This document shows positions 34,340 through 46,708 of a stretch of DNA of 64,000 nucleotides, piece after piece. Position 1 is the first letter of the stretch; each line of letters starts with the position of its first letter. A program made the translations under genes and the position numbers. The stretch is from Megamerina dolium (lineage: Eukaryota > Arthropoda > Insecta > Diptera > Megamerinidae), in contig OY978526.1 of the NCBI GenBank assembly GCA_963854835.1, positions 44,785,140 through 44,849,139 on the forward strand. The letters run 5' to 3'. The notes under the pieces were generated by a model, which searched no databases, had not been told where the DNA came from, and was given only the letters and a program-made list of their open reading frames with translations.

Positions 34340-36869
34340 ATGTTACTAAAAATAAGGTAACTAAAATAGAAAAGTATACTTTTCGGCGGTGTTCGTGCCC
34401 ATGAAATGCACAACTCCTATTGAACCAAGTGTCAATAACAAAGTTTTATAATTCTTATTAGAGGTATCGTATTGTTCTGAACCACTTTGTAAAGTTGTAC
34501 CCGTTATAGAACCAACGTACGTTTACATAACCGTTAGCTAACTTACTTGCGATATCACAGAACTTACAAACTCTGAAATAAGTCGCTTTGGCAACTCGGG
34601 TAAACAAAATAAAGAATAGCAACGTGGGTCTTCAGCCCGACCATCGGCCTAAAATGGACCACGATAACGAAATGGCCATTACAAGTGAAATGTCAGTTAT
34701 AAAAGAAGAAAACTTGAATCTAGCTTTAAAATTAAATGTATTTGAACTCGCTAAAAGGTGTTTAAATCTACTTTTAAGCGAGTGGTTACACAGATACCTG
34801 TTGCTGAACATTAAAACGCCTACAATGTATGTCTGTGAGCATAGTAATTACATTAGCTCGTATGTGTGTGTGTGCGTATATAGACATATAAAAGTAGTTG
34901 ACTGATAATTCAGATGATACATTCATATATCTCTTTTATTATGCTTGTAAAAATTCATTAAAACATGGCCAATGTTCGCTCACCTTGGCATTTTTCATTC
35001 TTGCTCAGTCTTTGTTGTTGGTTTTTCTTATATGCCTACATATACTTTGTTTCATTTACCGACTTGCCGACTCTTCTATAAGCATATATTTATTATGTTG
35101 AAGAATATTATAAAATTTACGATAAAGCGACAGTGAAACAACAACTGTTCTTTTTGCTTCTTTGGGGTAATTTAGCACTTCATACCTGTATCCGTACGAG
35201 TATACGTACACACGTAGATTTCATTTTCACCCAACTCCTGTTCTTTTGTTCTTCCTCGGTTATCAAACATAATAATTTAGCGTGTAATATGACTGAAATT
35301 AAATTCATAAATCATTCGCATTCCTACATAGTATTAGGTTTACAAGAGAATAGAAATATTAAACATAGCAAATTCACAATATGAACTTAAAGTGTGTTTC
35401 ATGGAATAGAGACTTTAGAAAATATGTGCTAAACTTTAAAATATTTATTTCGAAAGCAAGTGGTTGAAAACAGAGTTTTTGTATTAGATCCGGTAAAATT
35501 AATTCAGTTGCCATGATTTAATACTATTTACTGCAGGTGTTTTGTTTACCCCGGAAATATGAATTTTGGTTATTTGGTGGACATCATTAAATTATATTAC
35601 ATATATATTACATTAAATTAATCAAACTTAATGGTTTGCTGGTAAAAACAGTTACCAATTTATTTTTATAGGGTAAGACATCTTGACATTAGTATTGTAC
35701 ATTTGTACATATATATTTGTATTGAATCTGAGCGACTACGAGTAATAAACTGCCTAACAACTGAATGTTAATTAAATATTACTACGACTAAAAATTAATA
35801 TTTAGTACATAGATATAAGTAACTCTTGTAAATAATAATAAAAAAGACATAATCAGAAAGAAATGGATATAAAGGGAAAAAAATCATTTTCCTATAAACG
35901 AACTTCCGGCATTTATTGTTTGCTTGAGTTCATGACATTTAGCATTTCGTATATTTTTTTCGTATGATTTTTGCAGCCATTTAACTATGTCAACAGACCG
36001 TCAACAGACCGTTTGTCCGTTCTTCAAGTATTATAGATGTCGTCATGCCACTTAAATGTTAGCTTTTAATCTGCCATTCAGCACCTGTACAAGAAAATAT
36101 ATGTATATGTTTACCTACTCACATAAAAAAGTAGTAATTCAATGTTGCAAATGTCATCGTATCTTACCTATGAATCTTTGATTGCATTGCATTATAGTAT
36201 GAAGAGAAGCAAACAAATAAATGTTGTTTACTCGTACAGAGATGTGCTTATGGCCAAATTCATTTATATGTTAGTGTGTACGTTTTCAGTAAATATACGA
36301 TATTATGAATGAATGAAATTTTAGATTTTTTATTTTTCACAATACACTGAACGGAAATAAATATGCAAATAGTGAATTTAAATTGTCTAGTTTAAGTTTA
36401 GTTTAAATGGCCTATGTTTGTAAGTTGAACTTAATGTATTAGAATCCCACTGAGAATTTTGAGTGCTAAACTCCGTTTAAAACATAACTCTTGACTATGA
36501 CTTGAAGCTGAATTCACTTGCTGAGTGTTAATCTTGTTCTGGAAATATTACCTTGAATAAAATCGTTCTGAGTGTAAATGGATTCAGAATGGTCAAATGA
36601 GCGAACAGGAAAAAGCAGCAAAGAGCCATGGCAATTAAATACTGCAGTACAGTGACATTGACATTAGGGCATTCGAATTTGATGGCAACAAAATGCAAGC
36701 AATTGTAATTCTCTCAAATTTATTTAGTTGCTTGACATCAATTTCCTTTTCATCCACCCTCTCTTATTGATTATGGAACATTACCAACAGGAGCATATAC
36801 TCGTACAATAAAAATAAGGTTTCACAAAGTTCAATGCTCTCAACTAGTTCAGTATAGTACACTATTTTT
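34340..36869. other. No recognised gene
   Basis: About 2.5 kb. A frame at 34588-34905 starts with a hydrophilic stretch and ends in simple GTGT-coded residues; frames at 34898-35384 are hydrophobic low-complexity. None shows a known domain, and no splice-linked coding structure could be supported. Confidence 0.4.
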
Positions 36870-38460
36870 ATTATACCCTGCATAATGCAATATGCATGGT
36901 ATATTCATTTCGGTCAGATGTTTGTGTCCACTTGAAGGAATCTCCGGAGATATAGACATAGATATATATTCGTGATCAGCGTCGATTAAATTTTCGATTT
37001 AACGATGTCCGTCCGTCCGTCCGTCCGTCTGTCTGTCACCTGGCTGGTTCGCACGATAACTTGAGTAAATATTGAGCTATTTCGATGAAATGTGGCATAA
37101 GTAATCTATGATCCAAGGGTACGGAGGGGATTGATATTGGGCATGATCGGCCAATAACCACGCCCACACCAAGCATTCAAAGCGACTAACCTCGAAATTT
37201 TCAAAATCTTTAACTTGCTATAACTCACATAATATACCACTTTGGACAACAATATTTGGCACATAGACTTATATTATACTACTATATAACCTCGCCAAAA
37301 GTGGTTGAGCCACGCCTACTTTTTAGCGTAGGTCTCATACAAAGTGTCTGTACTTCTTTTAAATTGAAACAGCTGTAACTTCTACAATCTTCCGTCCAGA
37401 ATAACCATAATTGACACTTAGATTAATATGGTAGTCGGAAATAATATGGCAGAAAATCAGTGTGCCACGCCCACTGCTTTTTGGGTCTCCCATACAAAGT
37501 TGCGGAAATTAAATAAAATGTTACCGGTTATAACTTGCAAACTATTCAGCGTAGAATAACAAGATTTAAGGTATGGAATAGTATTGTACGAGCAACTAGA
37601 CTCACTTGAAATGGGTGCGCCACGCCCACTGTTTATTGTAGCCCCCATACAAATTTTAAATTGAAACAGCTGTAACTTCGGCAGTCTTCTGTCTAGAATA
37701 ACCATAATTGACACTTAAATTAATATCGTAGTCGGCAAAAATCTGGCAGAAAATCAGTGTGCCACGCCCACTCCTTCATTAGTCTCCCATACAAAGTCGA
37801 GGGAATTAAACTAAAACTTTTAAGCTCCATAACTTACAAACCATTTAGCGTAAAAGAACGAGATTTTAGGTATGTATTAGTATTGTAGGAGCAACTAGAC
37901 TCACAGGAAATGGACGCGCCACGCCCACTGTTGATAGTAGCCGCCATAAAAAATGACCTAATTTCTTTTAAATTGAAATAGCTGTAACTTCTGTATGCTT
38001 CTGTCTAGAACAATCATAATTAACACTTAGGTTAATATGGTAGTCGGAAATAATCTGCCGAAAAATCAGCGTACCATGCCCACTTCTTATTGGGGCTCCC
38101 ATACAAAGTTGAGGAAATTAAACAAAAATGTTAACCACCATAACTTAGAAACTATTCAACGTAGGACACCAAATTTAAGGTGTGGATTAACGTTGAAAAA
38201 TTAATTGGATTTACTAGAAAGTGGTAAGCCACGCCCACTTTTTATATAGCTCCCATACTAAGCCTCGGAATTATCTTAAAATCCTTTTACTTCGTCAAAG
38301 TTAACCACATTTCGGGTGTAAATTAGTAGTATATGCAAAAATTGTTTCTCGAAAAGTGGAAATAAAAGAAAAGTTGGATATTCGAGTAAACTTTTTATAT
38401 ATAAATCTACATATGCAGGGTATAGTTTGGTCGGCCCCAGCCGACTGTAAGGAGATTTTT
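36870..38460 (+). mobile_element. Helentron-like repeat H, full length
   Basis: Plus-strand copy of 1.59 kb with TTATACCCTGCATAATGC at the left, CTCCGGAGAT at 36941, a short (GTCY)n tract at 37007-37037 and the GGGCATGATCGGCCAATAACC segment. Several interior units follow, spaced about 298 bp (GCAGAAAATCAGTGTGCCACG near 37449 and 37747). The 3' end is ACATATGCAGGGTATAG with the GTCGGC/GCCGAC hairpin. The final T run merges directly into the tail of a SINE inserted in the opposite orientation. Confidence 0.87.
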
Positions 38461-38820
38461 TTATTTATGTGGCACTTAAAGCCCCGAAGGGCTCTTTGGC
38501 CGAGCTTCTCTTCCATTACTCGTTAAATTTTGGACAGTATTAGAAGGGACCTACTTATTTTAGCCAGTTTCGGACGGCAGAATCCTTGTAACATCACTTT
38601 TTTCTAAGCTCTATTAAAGAAGCTTGCCATAGAAGCTTTTAGAAGCTTTCCTATGGCAAATTGTTACTGCCGGAAGAATTGCCAATTGCTTGCCGACAGG
38701 TGGGTACCATTCGAAAGAAAAATCTTTTCGATAATTAATTTGTTATGCTTCAGCCAGGAATTGAACCCACAACCTACAGATCAGAAGTCCAACACACTAA
38801 CCACTGAGCTACGGCACCCA
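38460..38820 (-). mobile_element. tRNA-derived SINE, copy 3
   Basis: Minus-strand, full length. On the plus strand it runs from TTATTTATGTGGCACTTAAAGCCCC to GAACCCACAACCTACAGATC (B box complement) and CCACTGAGCTACGGCACCC (A box complement), ending at 38820. A partly duplicated segment around 38619-38655 (GAAGCTTGCCATAGAAGCTTTTAGAAGCTTTCC) is not found in other copies. Confidence 0.9.
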
Positions 38821-39109
38821 TCCAGAGTATACTATATGTACTATATGGGTTGTGAAATTTAAAACTTTGCTATTTGTTTCATCGAGTAACTTTTTTTACG
38901 ACAAGTTTTACAGGCCCACTCCCAGACAGCTTGGCCTGTTTTAAATTCCACGATATCAGTTTCGGACTAGTCAAATAAGAATGAAAACACGATAATAAAG
39001 GAACTCAATCCATCATCACGAACTCTTTTCTTCTATATCCATGCCAATAACGTAGACAATAATCAAGAATTGAAATAAAAGAATGAGATGAAATAATTTC
39101 AAAGTGAAA

Positions 39110-39500
39110 ATTGTCTTTATTAGAAAGATTTTTTGCCATTAGTGATTCAATATAACTTCGGGCATGAGGCCATTGTCAGTTTGATCGCATAAACCTATGA
39201 CTTGACGCAACCCCAGAGAACAAAATTTAGGGGTGTTAAATCGCAAAATAATACATTCGCCAAAGCCTTCGGCTCAGAAAGCACACCAAACAGCCTTGTT
39301 TCTTTTGGATTCTGTGCACTTCAAATGTGGTATTTTTACTTTTAGCTTTTGGCTTGAATCCCTGCATCAGGTGCATCTTATAAGATCATAGGCCGATAGC
39401 TTTAAGTAAGAATGCCCTTAAAGTGGATGCATACAGCTCAGCGATAGCGAAAAGACTCATTCGGGTCCTCCTCAATAATCTCTCGAATGGACTATTATGT
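39110..39500 (-). pseudogene. Tc1/mariner-superfamily transposase relic (DUF4817-type HTH)
   Basis: On the minus strand, from 39490 downward, the sequence gives IREIIEEDPNESFRYR, typical of the HTH linker of a large insect transposase family with a DUF4817-like N terminus. Near 39370-39330 comes a decayed IQLVQELKP-like part, and at 39265-39185 LTPLNFVLWGCVK.xVYA, matching the DLTPLDFFLWGYVK.LVYA block that holds the last catalytic residue. The middle of the catalytic domain is deleted. Related scraps occur at 45690, 54240 and 55443. Confidence 0.65.
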
Positions 39501-40299
39501 CGGCTTTAAAATGGACGAAGAGCAAGATGCCATTCTCGCACCGAACAAAAATTTTCGAAATAAACTTGCACAGCGCTGTACTGGCACTAATCTTATAATG
39601 ATGAAATAGCAAACCAAAGTCGGCACAATTGATAATAGCGATGCCAAATCTGTCAAATTTGTGACCGTTTCATCGTTATCAGTAAATGGAATCTCTAAAA
39701 CCCCAAGATTTACGGACATACTTAGGTACAAATACTACGCGTCTATGCATACATTCCGGCGCAATGAAAAGGGGGAGAGAACATTGGAAATTTCAAATTT
39801 GCTGTAGTATGTTTTAATGTTTTTTAAATTTTAAACAATTATTTTAAATAAATTACGTAAATACAGTCAGTCGACTGACTGTCACATGTGCAGCATGTTT
39901 TTAAGGCATACAATATGCATATAGGAATAAATCTTTTTTAATACACTTCTGACTTCATTAATATTGCATTAATTGAATATTTATTAAAATTTGCATAAAT
40001 ACAATTAATGTATTCGTAGTTAATTAAATACTTCATTATGATATGCTTGAAAGTATGTTTATTTTATTTTCATTACCTTCCTACCTATGGGTGTGATTAA
40101 TGAGATCATGTGGCACAATGAATTTAAATTGATATTTTTTTTGCAACTATAGATCTTTAATTAGAAATAATGGATATATTTAATTCACACTGTTGAACGT
40201 TAATAACAAAATAGCTGTCATAAAAAACAATGATTCATTGCCGCATTCTATTAAGGAGGAAATAAAAACCAAATAACCAACTTCTGAACACCCTAAACC
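39501..40299. other. No recognised gene
   Basis: AT-rich. The frame at 39495-39731 (minus) has no family signature. Confidence 0.4.
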
Positions 40300-40616
40300 T
40301 TGGCCAAGACTGCGCAACAGATCTGGCCAGAGCAAGACTGGAATCGCGCATCAGGTCTCTTTAGTCCATTAGAAGCTATATCCACACAAATGATAGAATG
40401 TTAGAGTTAGGCCTTCTAACGCACGACTTCTGCAGCAGATATATAAACGATGCGCGTCGATTTTACATAGGCGCAAGACACTTCTAGATTTCTATAGTTC
40501 TGACAGCCTCACAAGCCTCTCAATGACAAGTGGGAGCGATTGCGCACGATACATTTTGAATTACAATGGACCGATGATGGCCTAAATGCGCCCAGCTTTA
40601 TATACAATTAAAATCT
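40300..40616 (+). other. Possible decayed LINE 3' end
   Basis: GC content rises here relative to flanks. A frame reads LGLLTHDFCSRYINDARRF and is followed by ACAATGGACCGATGATGGCC, which resembles the C-terminal cysteine region and the 3' UTR (ACAATGGACCTTT...) of the RNase H LINE copy at 24075-24866. The match is weak and many stops intervene. Ordinary decayed sequence is an alternative. Confidence 0.3.
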
Positions 40617-40900
40617 GTTACGCATTTAATATCGATAAGATTTTTCTTTCGAACGGTGCCCACCTGTCGGCAAGCAATTGGCAATTCTTCCGACAGTAAC
40701 AACTTGCTTCTAAAAGAACTCTGTGACAAAGCTCAGAAAAAGTGATGTCACAAGTGTTCTGCCGTTCGGAACCGGCTAAAATAAGTAGGTCCCTTCTAAT
40801 ATTGTCCCAAAATTTAAGACGCACAACAGTAATGGAAGAGAAGCTCGGTTAATGAGCCCTTTGGGGCTTTAAGTGCCACATATTTATTTATTTTTTATTT
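40617..40900 (+). mobile_element. tRNA-derived SINE, copy 4 (headless)
   Basis: Starts inside the body at GCATTTAATATCGATAAG and runs to GGGGCTTTAAGTGCCACATATTTATTTATT. The tRNA-like head with the pol III boxes is missing, as expected for a 5'-truncated insertion. Confidence 0.85.
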
Positions 40901-41608
40901 TACGCATCAATACATAAATATGGTTAGGCTTTTTAGAATCTATTGTCTTATTTAAAGAAAATGTTTAAGAGATTTCAAAAATTCTAATACATCTCAGATC
41001 ACGGTAAAGATTTTTAGAGGGATAGATAGAGAAATTTGAAGTCATTAATCCCAGCGCAATCCATTGTCCTTTGGAAAAATCAATATCGACATGCTTTGCA
41101 AAAAATCTATTTAGAATCAATTCCATTAGAAGAATTTCTGGACCACACGAGCCTCTGGCTGCCCGCACATACCGGTAGTTTAATACTTTTTCTTCCACCC
41201 AATGTACTCTCACAACTTTAAGCATTTGTACTTTATTTATGTATATCGCTTTAAAATAGTGCAAATGATTAAAACAAGTATTTCTCAAAATTTCTAGCCA
41301 AGGAGAGCTGCTTTGCAGTTGCTGTAGCGATAAACAACGACCATTCAGCAAAACAAAGTTCTGCTTCAGCCGGGCATTGCGCCCACACCTATCACTAAGT
41401 CAAAGCAACCACAACTGTACTTACATGCTGTATTTTAATTTATTTTAACTTTCTTAAATCTTTCGGGACCAGTGTTGCTTATAAGCAACTTTTAGTTTTT
41501 TATAAATATTCTCGTTTGGAAAATCCTGATTTATAAGGGTAATAATCAATAGTCCGAAACCTTGCATTCAGGATAAAAGAAAAAATATGCGCAAATGTGT
41601 TTGAATGT
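40901..41608. other. No recognised gene
   Basis: Contains a 128-codon minus-strand frame at 40965-41351 with no recognisable domain. No repeat relationship within the window was found. Confidence 0.4.
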
Positions 41609-41610
41609 TA

Positions 41611-42960
41611 CAGTGACGGACTAAAGTCTACATACAGCAACAGTTTCTCTTATTTTCTAGAAAGTATGTATTAAATTGAAAAACTAATGATGCAGTTTTA
41701 TTTCCAGATGTTTATTTATTCATAAAAAACCAAAACTTAAATAATTTCATTATCTTCAAAACGAAAAAATTCAAAAAACAACAAAAAATAGTATGACAAA
41801 AGTCTACATACAATATGGCAAAAGTCTGCAAGTAAACAAAAAATAATTCATTAGTTTTAAATTCAGCGGCTTTGAACACTTTAAGTATTTCGTAGGTCCA
41901 TCACCGTTATCTATCACTGCTTCCAGGCGTCGTGGCATTGTTGCAACCAAATTGAAGAACTCTACTGGAGTTATTTGGTTTCAAGAGTTGATCCATTCTC
42001 TTTTTAGTGATTTCGCATGGGTTATTGGACGTTGTCTAATTTTACGTTATAGAAGTTCCCAAACATGTTCAATAGGATTTAAATCCGGACCTTGCGGGGG
42101 TGAATAAAGCTGTCTGGGTGCATAATATAGAACCCATTCCTTGATAATTAGTGCGGTATGCTTGAGATCATTGTCTTGTAGGAAAATCCAACGTTCTCCA
42201 AGACCCAAGCATTCCACTGATGGTTTTAGATGTTGCTCCAAAATCCTTTTATATTGAAATCGATTCATATTTCTTTCCACAAATGCCATCTTTCCGACGT
42301 CAGTTGCTGCTACAGCTCCCCAAACCATTACGCTGCCCCCGCCGTACTTGACAGTTCGTAACAAGTTTTTGAGTTGCTTATCGGCGTTCCTTTTTCTCCA
42401 GATTTTAGCTCGGCCATCACTTCCAAATATATTGTACTTCAACTCGTCAGTAAATAAAATATTAGACCAGAAATCCATTCCTTTGTCAATATGCGCTCGC
42501 GCAAACTCAAGTCGAAGACGGCGATTTTTTCTGATATTAGTGGCTTTTTACGCGGCGTTCTTTTGAAAAATTCGTTTGCGTTAAGAGCTCTCGCGACAGT
42601 TGTTGGATGCAATCTATTCCGGATACATCAGCAATTTCGGACCATATATCTCGGATTTTTGTTTACTTCTTTCAAAATGGAACTTATATCCCTCCTAGAA
42701 AGCTTCTTCGGACAACCTGTTTGTGCTTTACTTTCGTACGGATTAGTCTCATTGTAGTTATTAACAATCGTTTGTGCAGTTGCTCGACTTAAATTAACTA
42801 TTTTTGCAATTTCACCATTCGATTTGTTTTCTTGTCTGTGTTTCACTATCAATTTTCTTAAATCGGAAGATATTTCTTTTCTCGAGCCCATTGTATTATC
42901 GATTCGGCTGGGACAAAAACCAAACACAAATTTTTCCTTATGAAGCTAATGAATTAATTT
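41611..42960 (-). mobile_element. Tc1-like element, right end lost
   Basis: The left terminus starts CAGTGACGGACTAAAGTCTA after a TA dinucleotide (41609-41610). The word AAAGTCTACATACA occurs at 41623 and again at 41799, with a third partial copy at 41820 (AAAAGTCTGCAAG), an arrangement like the spaced transposase-binding repeats (IR/DR) of many Tc1 elements. The transposase lies inside on the minus strand. No matching inverted repeat was found on the right, up to about 43150, so the right boundary given is approximate. Confidence 0.83.
42047..42891 (-). pseudogene. Tc1-like transposase pseudogene
   Basis: The N-terminal part starts at the ATG at 42891: MGSRKEISSDLRKLIVKHRQ, then NGEIAKIVNLSRATAQTIV (first HTH) and GCPKKLSRRDISSILKEV (second HTH). 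After broken frames between 42630 and 42480 the catalytic part appears: NILFTDELKYNIFGSDGR (first Asp; FSDESKF is usual), VMVWGAVAA, IFLQDNDLKHTA (second Asp) and PQGPDLNPIEHVWELL (final Glu region), the DD34E pattern of Tc1. The protein would recognise the terminal repeats and excise the element. The frame breaks in the middle make it dead. Confidence 0.9.
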
Positions 42961-45679
42961 AAGTTTTGGTTTCTAGGATCTGTACTATGTGGGATTAGTA
43001 CAGGAAAATAGGATCAAATAAAAATAAAATAATTTTAATAATTTTACAATTACTTATTAAATCTGGGTTAGATGAGAGAAAATCGGAAACAGAACATTTC
43101 GAAATATTTTATATATGTCTAACCAAATAGTCGGCCATAATTTTTTTTGTTAATATGTGATAAATCACTTGTCTTAAAATTCATTGCCATAAGAATATAA
43201 TAAATGGGGCAAATTGGCAAAAATGTGCCTGTGAAGTCCCCGAAAGCACGCGATACAATGATATATATATGAGCCATTTTGCCATACGTTTTGAATGAAC
43301 AATTAAATGGTTGGTTCCACTTTATTTGCCTTAGAAAAATGTATTAACATTCAAGACTTTCACTGCTTCACAGTCGTAAGCACAACAGTATCTATGTATG
43401 TGGGTGTGCCCCACAACATATATATACAACAACATATGTAGTAGGAATTTTATTGTTCGTGAAGAAGACACGAATTAATTAAACAATTGTAATTATTCGT
43501 CAGTATTTTTTTCTCTTATCATTAGGTATTGCAGCCAATTGGTAGCGTAGTAAAACCACTGATTAACATGAAAAATAAAAACAAACCTTCATTCAGCGTT
43601 CAAGTTGATATGAATGTCCCATTTATTGTTTGTTTCAAGATTCTCATGAATTACATAGGTACAATAAATTAATATATAGTGTACTTATGTATATACATAC
43701 AATACTATCATGTACAAGATATGCGAAATGAAACCTAAGAGAAAGCGTATCCAATTGCACTTGTCAGTTTATATGTATTAGAGGCTAAACGAGCGTGTAC
43801 GGAATCTTACTAATATAGGTACAGATACTCATATTCACGTTGCTGTAATATCTGTAGCCATCTATTCGTATAATTCGTATAATACAATTGAGGATTCCTC
43901 GTGAGCAGTTTGAGTAGTAATTGAGACAAAAAATATATCCACAAATAGACAATAATTATATATCTTCCATCCTTCCAAAATTGAAAATTATTTCGAGTAG
44001 AGTAATATATGATATTTCATATTCATTGCCGAAGAAATGCATTTCAGTTTCGTTGTATACAATCCTATACTCGTCTAAGTCACCAGTTCTCTAACCCATG
44101 TTTGCCCAGCTCTACCATAAGAGATTGCGGGAGACTTCGGGTTCATATCTCTATGAAAAAATTACATGTGTGAACATTTTCAACCGTAAAGTTTATATTA
44201 AAAAATAGACAAATTATTGCAAATCCTTGAAATTTTGTATAAAGGGAAAAATGTTGGGAATACATACTCACACGCTCCAATAATATAACTTTTTATCGGT
44301 AATTTGTCTTGGTGCTCTAACATTGTGGAGCGTAAAAATAGTTTCCAGAATTTGGGAGTGAATGAGAAGTTGATCAAAAGTTCTCGGGAACACTGGTGAT
44401 TATGGGTGGAAAGTAAATATGGATCAATCCTATACAATTTTTTAAAAGCATGACAAGGGAATTGCAGTTGTTGTTAAAGAACGGCGTACTACATTAGTTT
44501 CCGGTTATAAGTCAAATGATAATTCAGAGACAAAAAGTATAAAGAATTGTCAGTAGATACGCAAGATTCAAAATTTAATATCACTTCATTTCACAAATAT
44601 TTATTTTATGAAATTAGGTTATTCGTTGAAAATATCACTTCAATTAAAAATTGTGTGTGGAATGTGGATGTGAATTATTTTTTAAAAGGTTTCTTGATGA
44701 ATCCCAATGAATTTACATTTTCATCACTTTCGAACGGGGATGAATTTTTCCCATTTTTTAAAAAATATTTATTTTAACTATGGCACATTTGTGCGGTTTT
44801 TCAAAGAGGTACCTGCAATTGCGTTGAAAACAATCATAACAGATTTCAAATTAAAAAAAAATGTTTTCTTTCGCAGTATCTTAATAAAATAGTATCACAA
44901 TTAAATATTTTACAATTTTGAATACTAAGTATAAAATTTAAGCCGTTAGAAGAAAACTCTTTTTTTTTTATAAAAAACAACTCTTTCAAAATATTAGGAT
45001 CTGTTAAGAAATTGAGCCAACAAAAAATTAATAATTTTTTTAATTTATTCAATTTAAATTTTGTGATATTTTGATTAAAAAAAATTTTAATAATTAATTG
45101 CAATCTCTGAATGAAATAGTATGGAATATAATGAAAGAAATATATCCAAGGTCTGCAAATATTTACACTTAAAAACTATCAAATATAACACACGACAAAT
45201 CTTTTGAAAATTACAAAGTGCTCTCTGTTATTAAGTCTTATTTTTAAATATTATTATGAAACGATACAGAGTTACTATATGGGGAATTTACGTATCAAAT
45301 TATCCTTAAACTTTATATGTAGCAATATAGACTTTCTAACAATTTTTGATCAGTACCAACACACATACACTGATATATTTTTGCCATACGTATATTGTAT
45401 GTATATATGTTGGGAATAACTGTTAATTCCGTCCGTTCATTCACTTATTTGTGGAAATTCTCAAAGCATGTTTGTGATGCTTCTTACACAGTAAATGTCA
45501 TAAATTTAGAAGAAAAATGTTTATTACATGACTGTTTTTCTGTGTTAAATATCGATTTATATGCCTACGTTGCTATAGCATCATATGTAAGGCAAATGTA
45601 CCAGTCGTTGTACATGTCCCAGCCTTTGTAAAGGCAAACATATTTTTCGTAAAATTTAATACATTGCAATATACGAGTA
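42961..45679. other. No recognised gene
   Basis: 2.7 kb of AT-rich DNA. Small frames at 44198-44437, 44547-44777 and 44846-45631 were inspected: no domain, terminal repeat or RNA gene was recognised. Confidence 0.4.
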
Positions 45680-45689
45680 TTTTTGCTAG

Positions 45690-45985
45690 TTTATCAGCAT
45701 AAACTAGCTCCTTCACATACCATTACAAAAATAGAGGCGTTAAATCGCAAGATATTGCAGGAGAGTTCACAGGTACGTTTCGAGAGATTATGTTGTCGCC
45801 ACATGTTTCCTTCAATAAATCGGTTGTTATGCTCGATGTATGGCATGTTGCTTGCCGCGTTTTTAAAGAAGTATGGACCGATGTTTCCACCAGCCAGTAA
45901 GTTTTTATGGATGTAATGGTGTCTGAAGAATTTCTTGTGGGTGTTCTTCACTCCAAATCTGTCAATTTTGCTTGTTCACATTCCC
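45690..45985 (-). pseudogene. Tc1/mariner-superfamily transposase scrap (DUF4817-type)
   Basis: The minus-strand frame includes LAGGNIGPYFFKNAAS, matching the GLWAGGIIGPYFFxNxA block of this transposase family. It is followed after a short gap by GNMWRQHNLSKRTCELSCNILRF, a decayed form of the DMWFQQDGATxHTAxxTxxLLR block with the second catalytic Asp lost. About 30 residues usually found between the two blocks are shortened. Dead fragment. Confidence 0.6.
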
Positions 45986-46149
45986 ATTGAGACAAATATA
46001 TTTTTAGTATTTGCAAATGTGGTTGTGGTGTCGCTCTTTCTATAATGATATTGCAAACCTTACTGAGTACAAATGACTTTTGGATTACCAGATTTCATAA
46101 CTTCTATACCGTTTTTCCCTATCGGAAACTGCTTCACTCTAAAAAAGAA

Positions 46150-46255
46150 CACACTTTAAATGCAAAGCTATAGGACTGAAACTTAGTACGTAAGGTTTGC
46201 TTTAGTAAAGAACTATTATATCTGAAAATGGGCGGAATCAGATGAATAACAAGCC
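46150..46255 (+). repeat. Unclassified dispersed repeat, copy 2
   Basis: Partner of 16080-16200, sharing ACTGAAACTTAGTACGTAAGG, AAAGAACTA.TATAT.TGAAAATGGG and GGAATCAGATGAA. The two copies are in the same orientation, about 30 kb apart. Confidence 0.65.
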
Positions 46256-46481
46256 AAGCTTTAGTTTAGAAGCTTAGAATTCAAAATTAATTGAAGAAGC
46301 CTCAAAAAATTGTCAAGGTACTGTGTTAATTGTTGGAATTTTCGGAATGTCAAAATAGCAACTTTTACAGATCATAACAAAAGCCGCGAATTGAAAAGAA
46401 AAACAAAACGAAAACCAAAAGAAAGGTAACGAGCATTGCACTGCATCAAAGTATTTTAATCAAAGATATATTGAGATAGCT

Positions 46482-46708
46482 AAAAGGAAAATTCATTAGT
46501 GTGTGTGCAACGACTAGGACAAATGCCATTTGTAGATTTTCTGATATAACTCTAGGAAATTTTCAGATAAATAATCTGTGAAATTAGAAATCAAAAGGAA
46601 AATTCATTAGTGTGTGTGGAACGACTAGGACAAATGCCATTTGTAGATTTTCTGATATAACTCTAGGAAATTTTCAGATAAATAATCTGTGAAATTAGAA
46701 ATCAAAAG
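46482..46708. repeat. Tandem duplication, two 111-bp units
   Basis: Unit 1 (46482-46592) and unit 2 (46593-46703) begin AAAAGGAAAATTCATTAGTG and appear identical apart from one base (GTGCAACG versus GTGGAACG); the first five bases recur at 46704-46708. The unit is not part of any repeat recognised in this window. Confidence 0.95.

Noticed and set aside
34588..34905. 105-codon open stretch beginning with a hydrophilic region, a candidate host exon
   Set aside because: The end is coded by a GTGT-type simple run, and I see no domain or convincing exon boundaries. It could be revisited with transcript data.
40965..41351. 128-codon minus-strand open stretch
   Set aside because: No recognised motif, and its overlap with an equally plausible opposite-strand frame argues for chance.
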